Below are positions 19,122 to 27,252 of a stretch of DNA of 64,000 bases, in pieces. This DNA comes from Gracilibacillus suaedae (GTDB lineage Bacteria > Bacillota > Bacilli > Bacillales > Amphibacillaceae), in assembly GCF_017599345.1 (NCBI RefSeq), contig NZ_JAGFVL010000039.1:1-64000 (forward strand), read 5' to 3'. Under the pieces are notes generated by a model. It was given only the letters and a program-made list of their open reading frames with translations. It had not been told where the DNA came from and did not search any database. Every line of letters starts with the position of its first letter. Positions within the stretch are counted from its first letter, which is position 1. The translations under genes were made by a program, and so were the position numbers.

Positions 19122-20006
19122 ATGACAAAGAAAGTAGTCCTAGCAGGTGGCACAGGTTTTATTGGCCAGTATTTCCAACAAAAGTTCGAAACACTCGGGT
19201 ATCAAGTAATCTTAATCGCAAGGAAAGCGCCTGCCATTAAATGGAATGATCATGAAAGAATGGTTGATGCTTTAGAAAATGCTGAAATACTCGTTAATTT
19301 AGCAGGAAAATCCGTGAATTGCCGTTATCATGAACAGAACAAAAAAGAGATTCTTCAATCTCGAACAGGTACTACGAAATTGTTAGGTGATGCCGTAACA
19401 GTTTGTGAAAATCCCCCTAAACTTTGGATCAATGCTAGTACGGCTACGATTTATCGGCATGCAGAGGATCGACCGATGACAGAAACAGATGGTGAAATTG
19501 GAACAGGCTTCTCTGTTGATGTTGCAACGAAATGGGAAAATACGTTCTTCCATTGCAACACACCAAAAACGCGGCAGGTAGCATTAAGAATCGCTATTGT
19601 ATTAGGCCCTGATGGCGGTGTTATTACGCCTTATAAAAACCTAGTAAAATTTGGCCTGGGTGGGATTCAAGGAAATGGTAAACAAATGTTCAGTTGGATT
19701 CACGTCGAAGATCTATTTCAAATTATTGTATTTTTGAACAAGCATGAAGAATTAGAAGGCGTATTTAATTGCTCATCTCCTAATCCGATTCCAAACCATC
19801 ACTTAATGAGAACATTACGAAAGCAGTTGAACCGACCTGTTGGTTTACCAGCACCAGCTCCTTTGTTAGAATTAGGAGCGGTCTTTCTACGAACAGAAAC
19901 GGAATTAATTTTGAAAAGTAGATGGGTTATACCGAAAAGATTATTAGATGCCGGCTACACCTTCCGTTTTCCAACAATTGAACAAACAATAAAACATATC
20001 ATTTAA
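19122..20006 (+). CDS. TIGR01777-type NAD(P)-dependent epimerase family protein
   Basis: Short-chain dehydrogenase fold of 294 residues: Rossmann motif AGGTGFIGQYF, NLAGKSVNCRY, NASTATIYRHAEDRPMTE and DUF1731-like C-terminus ending RWVIPKRLLDAGYTF. This is the YfhF (B. subtilis)/YfcH (E. coli)/SulA family, whose substrate is unknown. ATG 19122 follows AGGAGGGG. It is monocistronic. Confidence 0.9.
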   Translation: MTKKVVLAGGTGFIGQYFQQKFETLGYQVILIARKAPAIKWNDHERMVDALENAEILVNLAGKSVNCRYHEQNKKEILQSRTGTTKLLGDAVTVCENPPKLWINASTATIYRHAEDRPMTETDGEIGTGFSVDVATKWENTFFHCNTPKTRQVALRIAIVLGPDGGVITPYKNLVKFGLGGIQGNGKQMFSWIHVEDLFQIIVFLNKHEELEGVFNCSSPNPIPNHHLMRTLRKQLNRPVGLPAPAPLLELGAVFLRTETELILKSRWVIPKRLLDAGYTFRFPTIEQTIKHII

Positions 20007-20138
20007 AGATGATTTGATAAACATCAGTACTGTTAGTATGTTTTTTGCTGATAATCCGCTATACTAGAAATAGTTGTTTTAGTTTCACTAGCCCCCAATT
20101 GAGGAGAAGTCTCACTTTAAAAAAGGTAGGAATCGTGC

Positions 20139-21311
20139 ATGTCGGATCATAATGAAAATATTACGAGAATTGAATTAGACGGAAAAGAATACATATTAAT
20201 TGGAACTGCTCACGTATCAAAGCAAAGTGCAGAGCAGGTTAAACAAGTGATTGAACAGGAACAGCCTGATTCCATCTGTGTCGAGTTGGATAAACAGCGT
20301 TATCAATCAATAGTCAAAGGCAGTAGCTGGCGTGATATGGATATATTCCAAGTAATAAAAGAAAAAAAAGCTACCTTATTACTGATGAATCTAGCTATAT
20401 CCTCTTTCCAGAAACGGATGGCGAAACAATTTGGCATTAATCCAGGACAAGAAATGATTCAAGGAATTGAATCAGCAGATGAAATAGGTGCAGAATTAGT
20501 ATTAGCAGATCGAAATATTCAAATCACCTTCGCGCGCATTTGGCGAAGTATTGGTCTGAAGGGGAAAATGATGCTTTTGACACAAGTATTAGCTGGCGTT
20601 TTTTCTAAAGAATCAATCTCGGAAGAAGAGCTGGAAAAAATGAAAACACAAGACTCGATTGATAGTGTATTGCGCGAGTTTTCGGAAGCTTTTCCCCGTC
20701 TCAAAAAACCATTAATTGACGAACGAGACCAATATTTAGCACAGAAAATAAAAAAGGCACCTGGGGAGAAAATTGTGGCAGTTTTAGGTGCTGCCCATGT
20801 TCCTGGAATTACAAAGGAAATTCAAAAAAACCATGACCTAAAAAAATTAACGCAATTACCACCAAAGTCGAATGTACCGAAGATTATTGGATGGTCTATT
20901 CCCTTAATTATTATTGCGTTAATCGCTTATACCTTTTGGTCCAACCCTGTAGCAGGTTGGCAGCAAATAGTCAGTTGGTTAATTTGGAACGGAGGGTTTT
21001 CCGCATTAGGTGTAACCTTGGCGTTAGGTCATCCTTTATCGATTTTAACCGCATTAATAGCTGCGCCGATTACATCACTTAATCCACTAATAGCTGCCGG
21101 TTGGTTTGCTGGTTTTGTACAAGCACTAGTGAAAAAACCTCATGTATCCGACTTTGAAGCTTTAGCAGATGATGTTCACACAGTAAAAGGCTTTTGGAAC
21201 AATAAAGTTACTAGAATACTGCTGATTATTGTTTTCGCTAACCTTGGCAGTACACTAGGCACCATTATTGCAGGAACAGATATTGTTCGATTATTTATTA
21301 GTAATTTATAG
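20139..21311 (+). CDS. TraB/PrgY family membrane protein
   Basis: 390-residue protein. The N-terminal TraB domain (about 1-235) carries two GxxHV motifs, IGTAHVSKQS and LGAAHVPGI, plus a conserved acidic CVELDKQRY segment; about four membrane segments follow. Homologues include enterococcal PrgY (pheromone shutdown) and TIKI-related proteases, so a metal-dependent peptidase-like activity is possible. No conjugation genes are nearby, so a housekeeping role is more likely. SD AAGGTAGGA precedes ATG 20139. Confidence 0.85.
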   Translation: MSDHNENITRIELDGKEYILIGTAHVSKQSAEQVKQVIEQEQPDSICVELDKQRYQSIVKGSSWRDMDIFQVIKEKKATLLLMNLAISSFQKRMAKQFGINPGQEMIQGIESADEIGAELVLADRNIQITFARIWRSIGLKGKMMLLTQVLAGVFSKESISEEELEKMKTQDSIDSVLREFSEAFPRLKKPLIDERDQYLAQKIKKAPGEKIVAVLGAAHVPGITKEIQKNHDLKKLTQLPPKSNVPKIIGWSIPLIIIALIAYTFWSNPVAGWQQIVSWLIWNGGFSALGVTLALGHPLSILTALIAAPITSLNPLIAAGWFAGFVQALVKKPHVSDFEALADDVHTVKGFWNNKVTRILLIIVFANLGSTLGTIIAGTDIVRLFISNL

Positions 21312-21318
21312 GTAAAAA

Positions 21319-21350
21319 GGACTTTTCTTTGCGAAAAGTCCAATTTTTTT
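21319..21350 (+). terminator. Terminator after TraB-family gene
   Basis: GGACTTTTC - TTTGC - GAAAAGTCC, then AATTTTTTTC. It separates the TraB gene from the SOS-box promoter just downstream. Confidence 0.9.
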
Positions 21351-21360
21351 CATTATAACT

Positions 21361-21389
21361 AGAACGTGTGTTCGATTTTGTGGTATACT
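21361..21389 (+). promoter_or_regulatory. LexA/SOS box over the small-peptide promoter
   Basis: AGAACGTGTGTTCG (21361-21374) matches the Bacillus LexA consensus CGAAC-N4-GTTCG at all but the first base and keeps the GAAC/GTTC core. TATACT (21384-21389) is the candidate -10, so the box overlies the -35 region and LexA binding would block transcription of the 44-aa gene at 21426. Confidence 0.72.
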
Positions 21390-21425
21390 ATAGACAACCC
21401 TCTACATAGAAAGGGGGTGTGGAAT

Positions 21426-21560
21426 ATGGAAGTGGTGCTAACCATTATTGGATTAGCTGTTGGTATCGTGGTTGCTTGTATCAATTTAGTAACGGCGATC
21501 ATGAATTTTAAAAGACATAAGAAAAAGGATCACCGCTCTGCCAAGCGACGATCCGATTAA
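21426..21560 (+). CDS. 44-aa membrane peptide, candidate SOS-linked type I toxin
   Basis: Small protein with one predicted membrane helix (VLTIIGLAVGIVVACINLV, about residues 4-22) and a strongly basic tail (KRHKKKDHRSAKRR). ATG 21426 has a good SD (AAAGGGGGTG), and transcription would start about 30 bases upstream. The layout (hydrophobic helix, charged C-terminus, predicted antisense RNA over the 3' end) is that of TxpA/BsrG-like toxins, and LexA control resembles TisB. I recognise no named family. A small SOS-induced division or membrane-stress protein without toxicity is the main alternative. Confidence 0.6.
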   Translation: MEVVLTIIGLAVGIVVACINLVTAIMNFKRHKKKDHRSAKRRSD

Positions 21561-21607
21561 AAGCCACACGAGTGTGAGGATTATTCCTCGCACTCACTCC
21601 ATATTCT
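21519..21607 (-). ncRNA. Predicted antisense RNA over the 3' end of the 44-aa gene
   Basis: A minus-strand promoter TTTACA (21643-21638), 18-base spacer, TATAAT (21619-21614) points at the small gene. Downstream lies an intrinsic terminator inside the coding end: GGATC and CGCT pair with AGCG and GATCC (21554-21527), followed by TTTTTCTT. The RNA would be about 90 nt and overlap the last 40 bases of the peptide gene plus its 3' region. It is inferred from signals only. Confidence 0.5.
21570..21595 (+). terminator. Stable 3' hairpin of the 44-aa gene
   Basis: GAGTGTGAGGA - TTAT - TCCTCGCACTC. The one T-G pair is stable in the plus-strand RNA but an A-C mismatch in the minus-strand RNA, so the structure belongs to the plus strand. 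No T-run follows. The rest of the gap to 21967 is AT-rich upstream DNA of the CAP-domain gene. Confidence 0.55.
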
Positions 21608-21967
21608 ACTTTCATTATACAAGAAATATGTATGATATGTAAACGAATATTATTCATCGTTTCCTGTCTTTTGTAATGTGGCACGATATTCTTTATGACG
21701 GTCTTTATATTTTTGCGAAGTTTGTCATATATGCAATAAATCAGTAACAAAATGTCATAAAATTCGTGTTCCCCAAAATTGTCAACAGCATATTTCAATT
21801 ATATTTTTCTATTTTCACTATTTTTTTCCTGATACCTTTTTAATAAAACGGCTTGATAAACAAATTCCATTATTGTTTGTAGTAATTGGTAAAATAATCC
21901 ACGATTATTACAAAAATCCTATGCTATGATGTAGTCGTACAAAAAAGAACAAGGAGTGGATCACTTT

Positions 21968-22780
21968 ATGATAAAGAAACTATCAATGTCGCTTCTATTA
22001 ATTGGGGCGATAGTAATGACCGCAGGCTTTTCATCTAATACAACACTATCTGCTAAGCAACATGTGCAAAGTAATAGTTTTCAGTATGTTTCAGCAGAGA
22101 AATTCTCTGAATCTACTATACAAGAGCTAATAGATAAATGCTTCGGTAATGCCAGTGTTGAAGTAGAGAAACAGCCAGAACAGAACGAGAATGAAAAAGA
22201 AGCAGAACAACCAGAAAAAGAGCAAACACCTGTTGAAGAGCAACCGGAAGAAGCACAACCAGAAAATAATAACGAAAATGAAGCACCAGTAGAAGTACCG
22301 GTTGAGGAAGAAACACAACAAGAAACACCTGCTAAAGAAGATAATGCCCAAGAAAATACAGAAGAGCAAGAACAAACAACTGAGAATAATCAGAACGCTG
22401 ATATTAGCGAATTTGAACAAGAAGTTGTTGCATTAACAAATGAAGAGCGTCAAAAACAAGGATTGCCGGCATTGGAAATCGATGCAGAGTTAAGCAAAGT
22501 GGCTAAACAAAAATCAGAGGACATGGCTACAAATGGTTACTTCAGCCATAACAGTCCGACTTACGGATCTCCTTTTGATATGATCCAACAAGCGGGTATC
22601 GATTACCGCACTGCTGGTGAGAATATTGCTAAGGGTCAACAAACACCAGAAGAAGTAGTAAATGCTTGGATGAATAGTGAAGGTCACAGAGCAAACATCT
22701 TAAATGAAAACTTTACTCATATCGGAGTTGGATATGTAGAACAAGGGAATCATTGGACACAACAATTTATTGGTAAATAA
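21968..22780 (+). CDS. Exported CAP (SCP/PR1) domain protein, YkwD-like
   Basis: 270 residues: N-terminal signal/anchor (SLLLIGAIVMTAGF), a glutamate/proline/glutamine-rich linker of about 75 residues after residue 60, then a CAP domain (about 145-270). CAP motifs are LTNEERQKQGLPAL, YFSHNSPTYGSPFDM, GENIAKGQQTPEE and SEGHRANILNENFTHIGVGY. CAP proteins of Bacillaceae are cell-surface or spore-associated; their biochemical role is mostly unknown. The start is ATG 21968, 11 bases after AAGGAG; GTG 21956 overlaps that SD. Confidence 0.88.
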   Translation: MIKKLSMSLLLIGAIVMTAGFSSNTTLSAKQHVQSNSFQYVSAEKFSESTIQELIDKCFGNASVEVEKQPEQNENEKEAEQPEKEQTPVEEQPEEAQPENNNENEAPVEVPVEEETQQETPAKEDNAQENTEEQEQTTENNQNADISEFEQEVVALTNEERQKQGLPALEIDAELSKVAKQKSEDMATNGYFSHNSPTYGSPFDMIQQAGIDYRTAGENIAKGQQTPEEVVNAWMNSEGHRANILNENFTHIGVGYVEQGNHWTQQFIGK

Positions 22781-22813
22781 ATAGCGGGAGTCTAATCCCG
22801 GATGAATATCATT

Positions 22814-22852
22814 AAACACCTAGAGATTTTGTATATCTCTAGGTGTTTTTTT
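22814..22852. terminator. Bidirectional terminator
   Basis: AAACACCTAGAGAT (22814-22827) pairs with ATCTCTAGGTGTTT (22834-22847), followed by TTTTT. It lies between the convergent CAP and HAAS genes. Confidence 0.9.
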
Positions 22853-23522
22853 AGGCTTTCCTCTTAAAAAAGCTCCCTAACAGATAGAAGCAAATACCGA
22901 TTAAAATGAGCCAGTATACCTCGATCGTTATGGACGGTCCGAAAGACGGCATAAAGTAGAACAATGCTAGAAAAGTACCGAATGGCAAAGCGCCAAAGAC
23001 TATGCCGGTAAACAATAGCTCAAAGATTTTTGATACATCCTTAAAACAAGTCCAACTAATATATCGAATAAAGGCATAAACAAGAATAAACGCAATCCCC
23101 AATGATAATAGCGTATTAATAGATATGGTTCCCACATAATATGTTTGACTAGATTCTAGTAGACCAAATCCATAATGAAAAATGACACTAACTAAACCAT
23201 TTAGAAATGTTGCAACACCTAAAAAGTAAAATACTCCCATAAAAAACAGCATTATCAACTTCTTTGATATCATTTGTGGTAATTCACCAACGATTTCATT
23301 GGCATACTGTTTCGGGTCATCGCCAAACAACTCAGAAGCATCTCTTCCTTCCTGTTGTAAAATTAATAAGTGATCCAGTAATTCCATTAATACTTCTTCT
23401 GTTTCTGTCTCCGACTTGTTATAGGACAAACGAACATACATCAACATATCTTCATATATTTTCTTATTTTCTTTGTTCAGTAGCTTTCTCTTCTCGTTAT
23501 TCTCTGCAATTAAGCTTTGCAT
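22851..23522 (-). CDS. HAAS-domain (DUF1700-like) membrane protein
   Basis: 223 residues. A soluble N-terminal helical HAAS-type domain (about 1-80, with LLDHLLILQQEGRDASELFGDDPKQYANEI) is followed by four or five membrane helices. Such proteins nearly always sit next to a PadR regulator and are thought to act in membrane-linked signalling. The ATG directly abuts the PadR stop codon, so the two are translationally coupled. The function is otherwise unknown. Confidence 0.82.
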   Translation of the reverse strand: MQSLIAENNEKRKLLNKENKKIYEDMLMYVRLSYNKSETETEEVLMELLDHLLILQQEGRDASELFGDDPKQYANEIVGELPQMISKKLIMLFFMGVFYFLGVATFLNGLVSVIFHYGFGLLESSQTYYVGTISINTLLSLGIAFILVYAFIRYISWTCFKDVSKIFELLFTGIVFGALPFGTFLALFYFMPSFGPSITIEVYWLILIGICFYLLGSFFKRKA

Positions 23523-23852
23523 TTAGATTTCCTCCTTACCTCTTAATAATTGATCAACTGGTTTCTTTACATTTTCCCAATTCTCCCGAAAAGTCAGTAA
23601 AGATTCCTGTCCTGCATCTGTTAATCTGTAATACTTTCGATTCGGTCCACTTGGTGATTTTCTCAATTCACCTTGAATTAATTTTTCTTTTTGCAACCGT
23701 AATAAAATGGGGTAAATCGAACCTTCACTAACATCTAAACCTTGATTTTGCAACTTCACCGCCAGTTCATATCCGTATACTGTTTCTCTAGCAATAATTG
23801 CTAAAATACACCCTTCTAGTATCCCTTTCAGTAATTGACTTCTGATTGCCAT
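23523..23852 (-). CDS. PadR family transcriptional regulator
   Basis: Compact winged-helix repressor of 109 residues: ETVYGYELAVKLQNQG, SEGSIYPILLRLQKEKLI (recognition helix) and GPNRKYYRLTDAGQE (wing) are diagnostic. I choose ATG 23852, after AAGGTAGGTGAT, over an upstream start at 23876. It probably autoregulates the two-gene PadR-HAAS operon; the AT-rich palindromic stretch around 23918-23938 is a possible site but too weak to annotate. Confidence 0.9.
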   Translation of the reverse strand: MAIRSQLLKGILEGCILAIIARETVYGYELAVKLQNQGLDVSEGSIYPILLRLQKEKLIQGELRKSPSGPNRKYYRLTDAGQESLLTFRENWENVKKPVDQLLRGKEEI

Positions 23853-24020
23853 CCGATCACCTACCTTGTATTGCAAGTTACTTAATCAAATAAAGAACAA
23901 GAAATAGTATCTTGTTATACAATATAGTTATATTATATCTGACTTCGTTTTCTTTAGCAAGAAAAAACGGGTATCCTTATCATTAAATGCTAAGTGGATC
24001 TGCGATTGTTTTAGTGGCCA

Positions 24021-24451
24021 TTGTGAAATATATCAACTGTATAACCACCACTTCGGCTGCCCACTTCCCTCCCTTCAGCTAACTTTTTCTAGCAAAAACC
24101 GCTCGAAAAAGTGGATCTTCAGGTCAAACTGGTCCCACAGGAGTGGAAGGAGGCTACTAAAAAACATATTATGGAAATTATATCTCCCACTTTAATGGCT
24201 ATAAATGCATATTAAAAGGGGAAGTATTGGAGTATTCTCCACTTTTTTATGTTATTTCCGTTAAAATTTGGGATTACATGTTCAATGTTTAAAAATTAGT
24301 GGGGTTTTTCAGTAGAATCGAATGGAAGTGGGCGGCCTTCGTTTAATGTTGCTCTACAACATATGCCAGAGCTAGAAATTTGGATTTAGTATCCCCATAA
24401 AGGCGTTAAAATATGGCATTGAAATCTCTGCAAAAAGTTGTGATACCAATG
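24021..24451. repeat. R1 repeat copy, interrupted by a small MITE-like element
   Basis: It begins like the copy at 55082 (TTGTGAAATATATCAACTG...CACTTCGGCTGCCCACTTCC). It has the conserved CAGCTAAC, stem CTTTTTCTAGC / GCTCGAAAAAG (one mismatch) and GTGGATCTTCAGGTC, and ends at GATACCAATG near 24451. The right arm is split after GAGTGGAAG by the 170-base element at 24150-24319. With it, this fills the 630-base gap between PadR and the ABC operon; no gene is seen. Confidence 0.8.
24150..24319. mobile_element. 170-bp MITE-like insertion within an R1 copy
   Basis: Ends GAGGCTACTAAAAAAC (24150-24165) and GTTTTTCAGTAGAATC (24304-24319) are inverted repeats with 13 of 16 positions matching. Flanks GAGTGGAAG (24141-24149) and GAATGGAAG (24320-24328) are a 9-base direct repeat with one difference. 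Removing the element restores the R1 arm seen at 55211 onward. It has no coding capacity, so any movement would need a transposase in trans. Confidence 0.65.
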
Positions 24452-24486
24452 TCCTACCTCACAAGCAAAAGCTCCTGAGAGATATC

Positions 24487-25362
24487 TCAGGAGTTTGATG
24501 ACGGTTGTAAAATGTATTCTAGGATCTCGTGTAATTCTAGACGTTTTACTTGGTTAATCTCTATTTGCTGTTGTTGTAATTCTTTTTCTAATTCAGAAAA
24601 TTTATTCGTTACAATTTGAGTTGGGCTTTCTTCTATTTGCCACACCCTTATGTCATCTTTGAAATGATCAGGCAAATCGGATAACCATAGTCTTGCCCAG
24701 CGATTTTGAATCTCATCCTTTTCAAACATATCTTTGATCTCGCCATCATCTAACAAGCAGATATAATCACACAGTTGCTTGACTTCCTCCTGCAAATGAG
24801 TAGCCATGACAATGGTGTGTTGACCATCCTCCATAAACTGCGATAAATCTTCACGCATTCGTTGTTGGGATATCAAATCTACATTAGCTGTCGGTTCATC
24901 TAATATTAAAAGCTCGGGATGATGTGCCATTGCTAAAACAAATTCTACCTTTTTCTTTGTACCCATTGAACAATGAGCGAATTTCTCTTTCCGGTTAATA
25001 TTATACCGATTAATTAACAAGTGGTAATAATCTTGATCCCAATTGGTATACCAATGCCCTACTAGTTCGGCTAGTCCGTCAACTGTTAATTGTTTAAATG
25101 CCTCGTATAACCCGGCACCGGCAAATCCAATTCGCTCTTTCACTTCAACTTCATACTCATTTATATCCATTCCTAGTACTTGAACACTTCCATTGTCAGG
25201 ATTTCTTAACTTCATGATCGTCTGTAATAACGTGCTTTTCCCTGATCCATTCGATCCTAGTAATCCTATAACCATACCTTTCTCCACTTTCAGATCAAGT
25301 GGGCCCAGTTTAAAATTATTATATGTTTTTACTAATGATTGAATCTCAACTGCGAGGTTCAT
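24487..25362 (-). CDS. ABC transporter ATPase, YtrB-like
   Basis: 291-residue ATPase of an exporter-type or resistance-type ABC system: Walker A GLLGSNGSGKST, a weak signature (HCSMGTKKKVE, where LSGGQ is replaced by CSMGT), Walker [13 protein letters not shown] and H-loop MATHLQEE. The C-terminal 80 residues are extra and partly coiled. The start ATG overlaps the GntR stop as ATGA. The GntR-ATPase-permease set resembles ytrA-ytrB-ytrC/D of B. subtilis, which responds to cell-wall-active peptides; the substrate here is unknown. Confidence 0.87.
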   Translation of the reverse strand: MNLAVEIQSLVKTYNNFKLGPLDLKVEKGMVIGLLGSNGSGKSTLLQTIMKLRNPDNGSVQVLGMDINEYEVEVKERIGFAGAGLYEAFKQLTVDGLAELVGHWYTNWDQDYYHLLINRYNINRKEKFAHCSMGTKKKVEFVLAMAHHPELLILDEPTANVDLISQQRMREDLSQFMEDGQHTIVMATHLQEEVKQLCDYICLLDDGEIKDMFEKDEIQNRWARLWLSDLPDHFKDDIRVWQIEESPTQIVTNKFSELEKELQQQQIEINQVKRLELHEILEYILQPSSNS

Positions 25363-25760
25363 GGACGATCATCTCCTCTCTCAAGATCATCAATTGCTTT
25401 ATCACATATTTCTTTTAGCTGTGTGAGTGAATATCCCATCCATTTACTTTCTTCGATCGCTTTCTTCAATATGGAATAAACAATCTCTTCTTTTATTTGA
25501 TCCTGGGTATTCGACTCCAAGGCCTGTACAAACGTTCCTTTCCCTTGCACTGTTTCAATAAACCCTTTACTCTCGAGATCTTGATACGCCCTTCTTGTTG
25601 TGATAACACTACAAGATAAATCATGTGATAAAGCACGAATGGAAGGTAGTGCCGCACCTGCTTGCAGCTGACCACTAACAATTAGCCTTTTAATTTGTAG
25701 TTCAATTTGATAGTAAATCGGTTCCTTACTATCATCTGATACTACGATTGGTAGCTTCAT
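25359..25760 (-). CDS. GntR family regulator, YtrA-like
   Basis: 133-residue repressor with an N-terminal winged helix (EPIYYQIELQIKRLI, ALPSIRALSHDLSCS, TTRRAYQDLESKGFI, VQGKGTFV) and only a short helical C-terminus, the hallmark of the YtrA subfamily. ATG 25760 follows GGAAGGTGAG. It sits inside the transporter operon between permease and ATPase genes and probably represses the operon through the palindrome at 27071. Confidence 0.9.
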   Translation of the reverse strand: MKLPIVVSDDSKEPIYYQIELQIKRLIVSGQLQAGAALPSIRALSHDLSCSVITTRRAYQDLESKGFIETVQGKGTFVQALESNTQDQIKEEIVYSILKKAIEESKWMGYSLTQLKEICDKAIDDLERGDDRP

Positions 25761-25777
25761 CCACACTCACCTTCCAT

Positions 25778-26557
25778 CTACAGATAATCTCTTTCCGAGA
25801 GTCTTTTATTTAATAACTTTGCCATTATCATAACTCCCAATATACCGCAGGCAAGGGAAACAATCACTGGAATAACAGGTGCTCTTGTTAGAAGTAAAAT
25901 GGTCGCATTTACAATACTAGTATTCCAGACTTGATGGACAACAAATAAAACAAGAATTAAAGAAACCATCAAAATAAACGAATAAATATATAATACTTTT
26001 CCATTTGTACCAGATTCAATATATGGATTCAAACTACCTATTACTAACGCATAACCAATCCAAAATAAAATGAAAGATAAGAATTGATGATACTCAAGGT
26101 GAATGAAGAGCGAATTTGGCACACTTATCGTTATCGTTAAATAGAATGCTGCTGAAAACAGTACAAATATAAAGAGCATAAATAATACTCGACTTAACGA
26201 CAGTACCTTAGTGGAAACAGGTAATGAACGATAAACGGCCAACCTTTTTCCGAATGGATCTTCTTTGATAGCTCGAAGGCTTATATACGGTCCCCACATA
26301 AAAAGTGCGGACAAACATGGTGTAAATCCAAGAAAGATTGCATCAACAAGAATACTATCAATATAAACGGTATGATCTTCAAAAACTAGACGGCTACCAT
26401 ATATATCTGCACCTTCAAACAAGTTAATTATATTTAAGTAAAAAGTTGGTGTAATAATTATTCCGATAAAAATCGTGGAAAGTAAAGTCAAAATAATTCC
26501 AGGAATTTGCATCTTTAATTCTTTCTTCGCTATCCACCAAGAATCTTTCCACATCAT
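25778..26557 (-). CDS. ABC transporter membrane subunit
   Basis: 259-residue hydrophobic protein with about six membrane helices (for example ILTLLSTIFIGIII at 19-32, IYSFILMVSLILVLFVV late). It begins with a short cytosolic amphipathic segment MMWKDSWWIAKKELKMQ typical of ABC-2-like permeases. It lies 17 bases upstream of the GntR gene and is presumably the channel partner of the ATPase at 24487. SD AAAGGTGG precedes ATG 26557. Confidence 0.78.
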   Translation of the reverse strand: MMWKDSWWIAKKELKMQIPGIILTLLSTIFIGIIITPTFYLNIINLFEGADIYGSRLVFEDHTVYIDSILVDAIFLGFTPCLSALFMWGPYISLRAIKEDPFGKRLAVYRSLPVSTKVLSLSRVLFMLFIFVLFSAAFYLTITISVPNSLFIHLEYHQFLSFILFWIGYALVIGSLNPYIESGTNGKVLYIYSFILMVSLILVLFVVHQVWNTSIVNATILLLTRAPVIPVIVSLACGILGVMIMAKLLNKRLSERDYL

Positions 26558-26572
26558 ATATCCACCTTTCCC

Positions 26573-27055
26573 TTATTGCTCTTCGAAAAATCTTTCAATA
26601 AATGGATTTTCCACATTCATGAATTCAAACCCTAATGTTGCCAGTATCCCTAATAATAAACTCCAACCAACAATACTTATCGTCATCCATACGGTTACTT
26701 GTCTCTTGGTGCCACCAAACACTAAACTTAAAAATGCACTAAGATGACTGCCGATCAAAAATGGGCCGATTAGCGTTAGACCGGGTAGCCCATATTTTTT
26801 CCAAATATTCTCTGCCCTTGTAGCTTTTTTGTTCGATTGTTGATTCTTTTTCTTCCTCCACTGTTTTATTTTGTTAATAAATAAAATGACAACATAAACA
26901 GTCAAAAGATTCCCCAATATAGCCAAGATAAAGGTCGGAATAGGTGATAACCCTGCCACTACTGCTATCGGTGTAAGATAAATAGCCTCAACAAGAGGTA
27001 CCGCTGCCAATAAGAAAACCAAAATATACGCCCAAATCAATTCCATGAATTCCAT
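26573..27055 (-). CDS. Small multidrug export family membrane protein (PF06695-like)
   Basis: 160 residues with about four or five membrane segments, a glycine-rich AAVPLVEAIYLTPIAVVAGLS start and a KYGLPGLTLIGPFLIGSHLSAF loop typical of the 'small multi-drug export' family (name only; transport poorly proven). It is 15 bases upstream of the permease gene and first behind the palindromic operator, so it is probably part of the GntR-regulated operon. ATG 27055 follows GAGGTG. Confidence 0.78.
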   Translation of the reverse strand: MEFMELIWAYILVFLLAAVPLVEAIYLTPIAVVAGLSPIPTFILAILGNLLTVYVVILFINKIKQWRKKKNQQSNKKATRAENIWKKYGLPGLTLIGPFLIGSHLSAFLSLVFGGTKRQVTVWMTISIVGWSLLLGILATLGFEFMNVENPFIERFFEEQ

Positions 27056-27070
27056 TTTTTCACCTCAAAC

Positions 27071-27106
27071 TGTTATAGTGTTTATATCAATATATACAGT
27101 ATAACA
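27071..27106 (-). promoter_or_regulatory. Candidate GntR operator (dyad)
   Basis: A 36-base imperfect palindrome with arms TGTTATA (27071-27077) and TATAACA (27100-27106) around an ATAT centre, 15 bases upstream of the first gene of the GntR-ABC operon. Position and symmetry suit a YtrA-type repressor. Confidence 0.5.
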
Positions 27107-27192
27107 TTTTTTGTTTCCAGTCAAGACCATTTTTATTATTTCTGCTTTTTCTTGGAGATTTGTTTATTACATAACATAGTTACTATCCATAA

Positions 27193-27237
27193 CAAAAAAA
27201 GCTGACCGGAGGCATTTGATAACCTCGGGTCAGCTTG
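27193..27237 (-). terminator. Terminator of sugar symporter gene
   Basis: On the minus strand AAGCTGACC-c-GAGG - loop - CCTC-c-GGTCAGCTT is followed by TTTTT. Confidence 0.88.
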
Positions 27238-27252
27238 CTATTTCCTTGTAAA

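Noticed and set aside
20139-21311. PrgY-type pheromone shutdown linked to a conjugative plasmid
   Set aside because: No pheromone precursor, relaxase or transfer genes are in the window; the gene is flanked by housekeeping-type genes.
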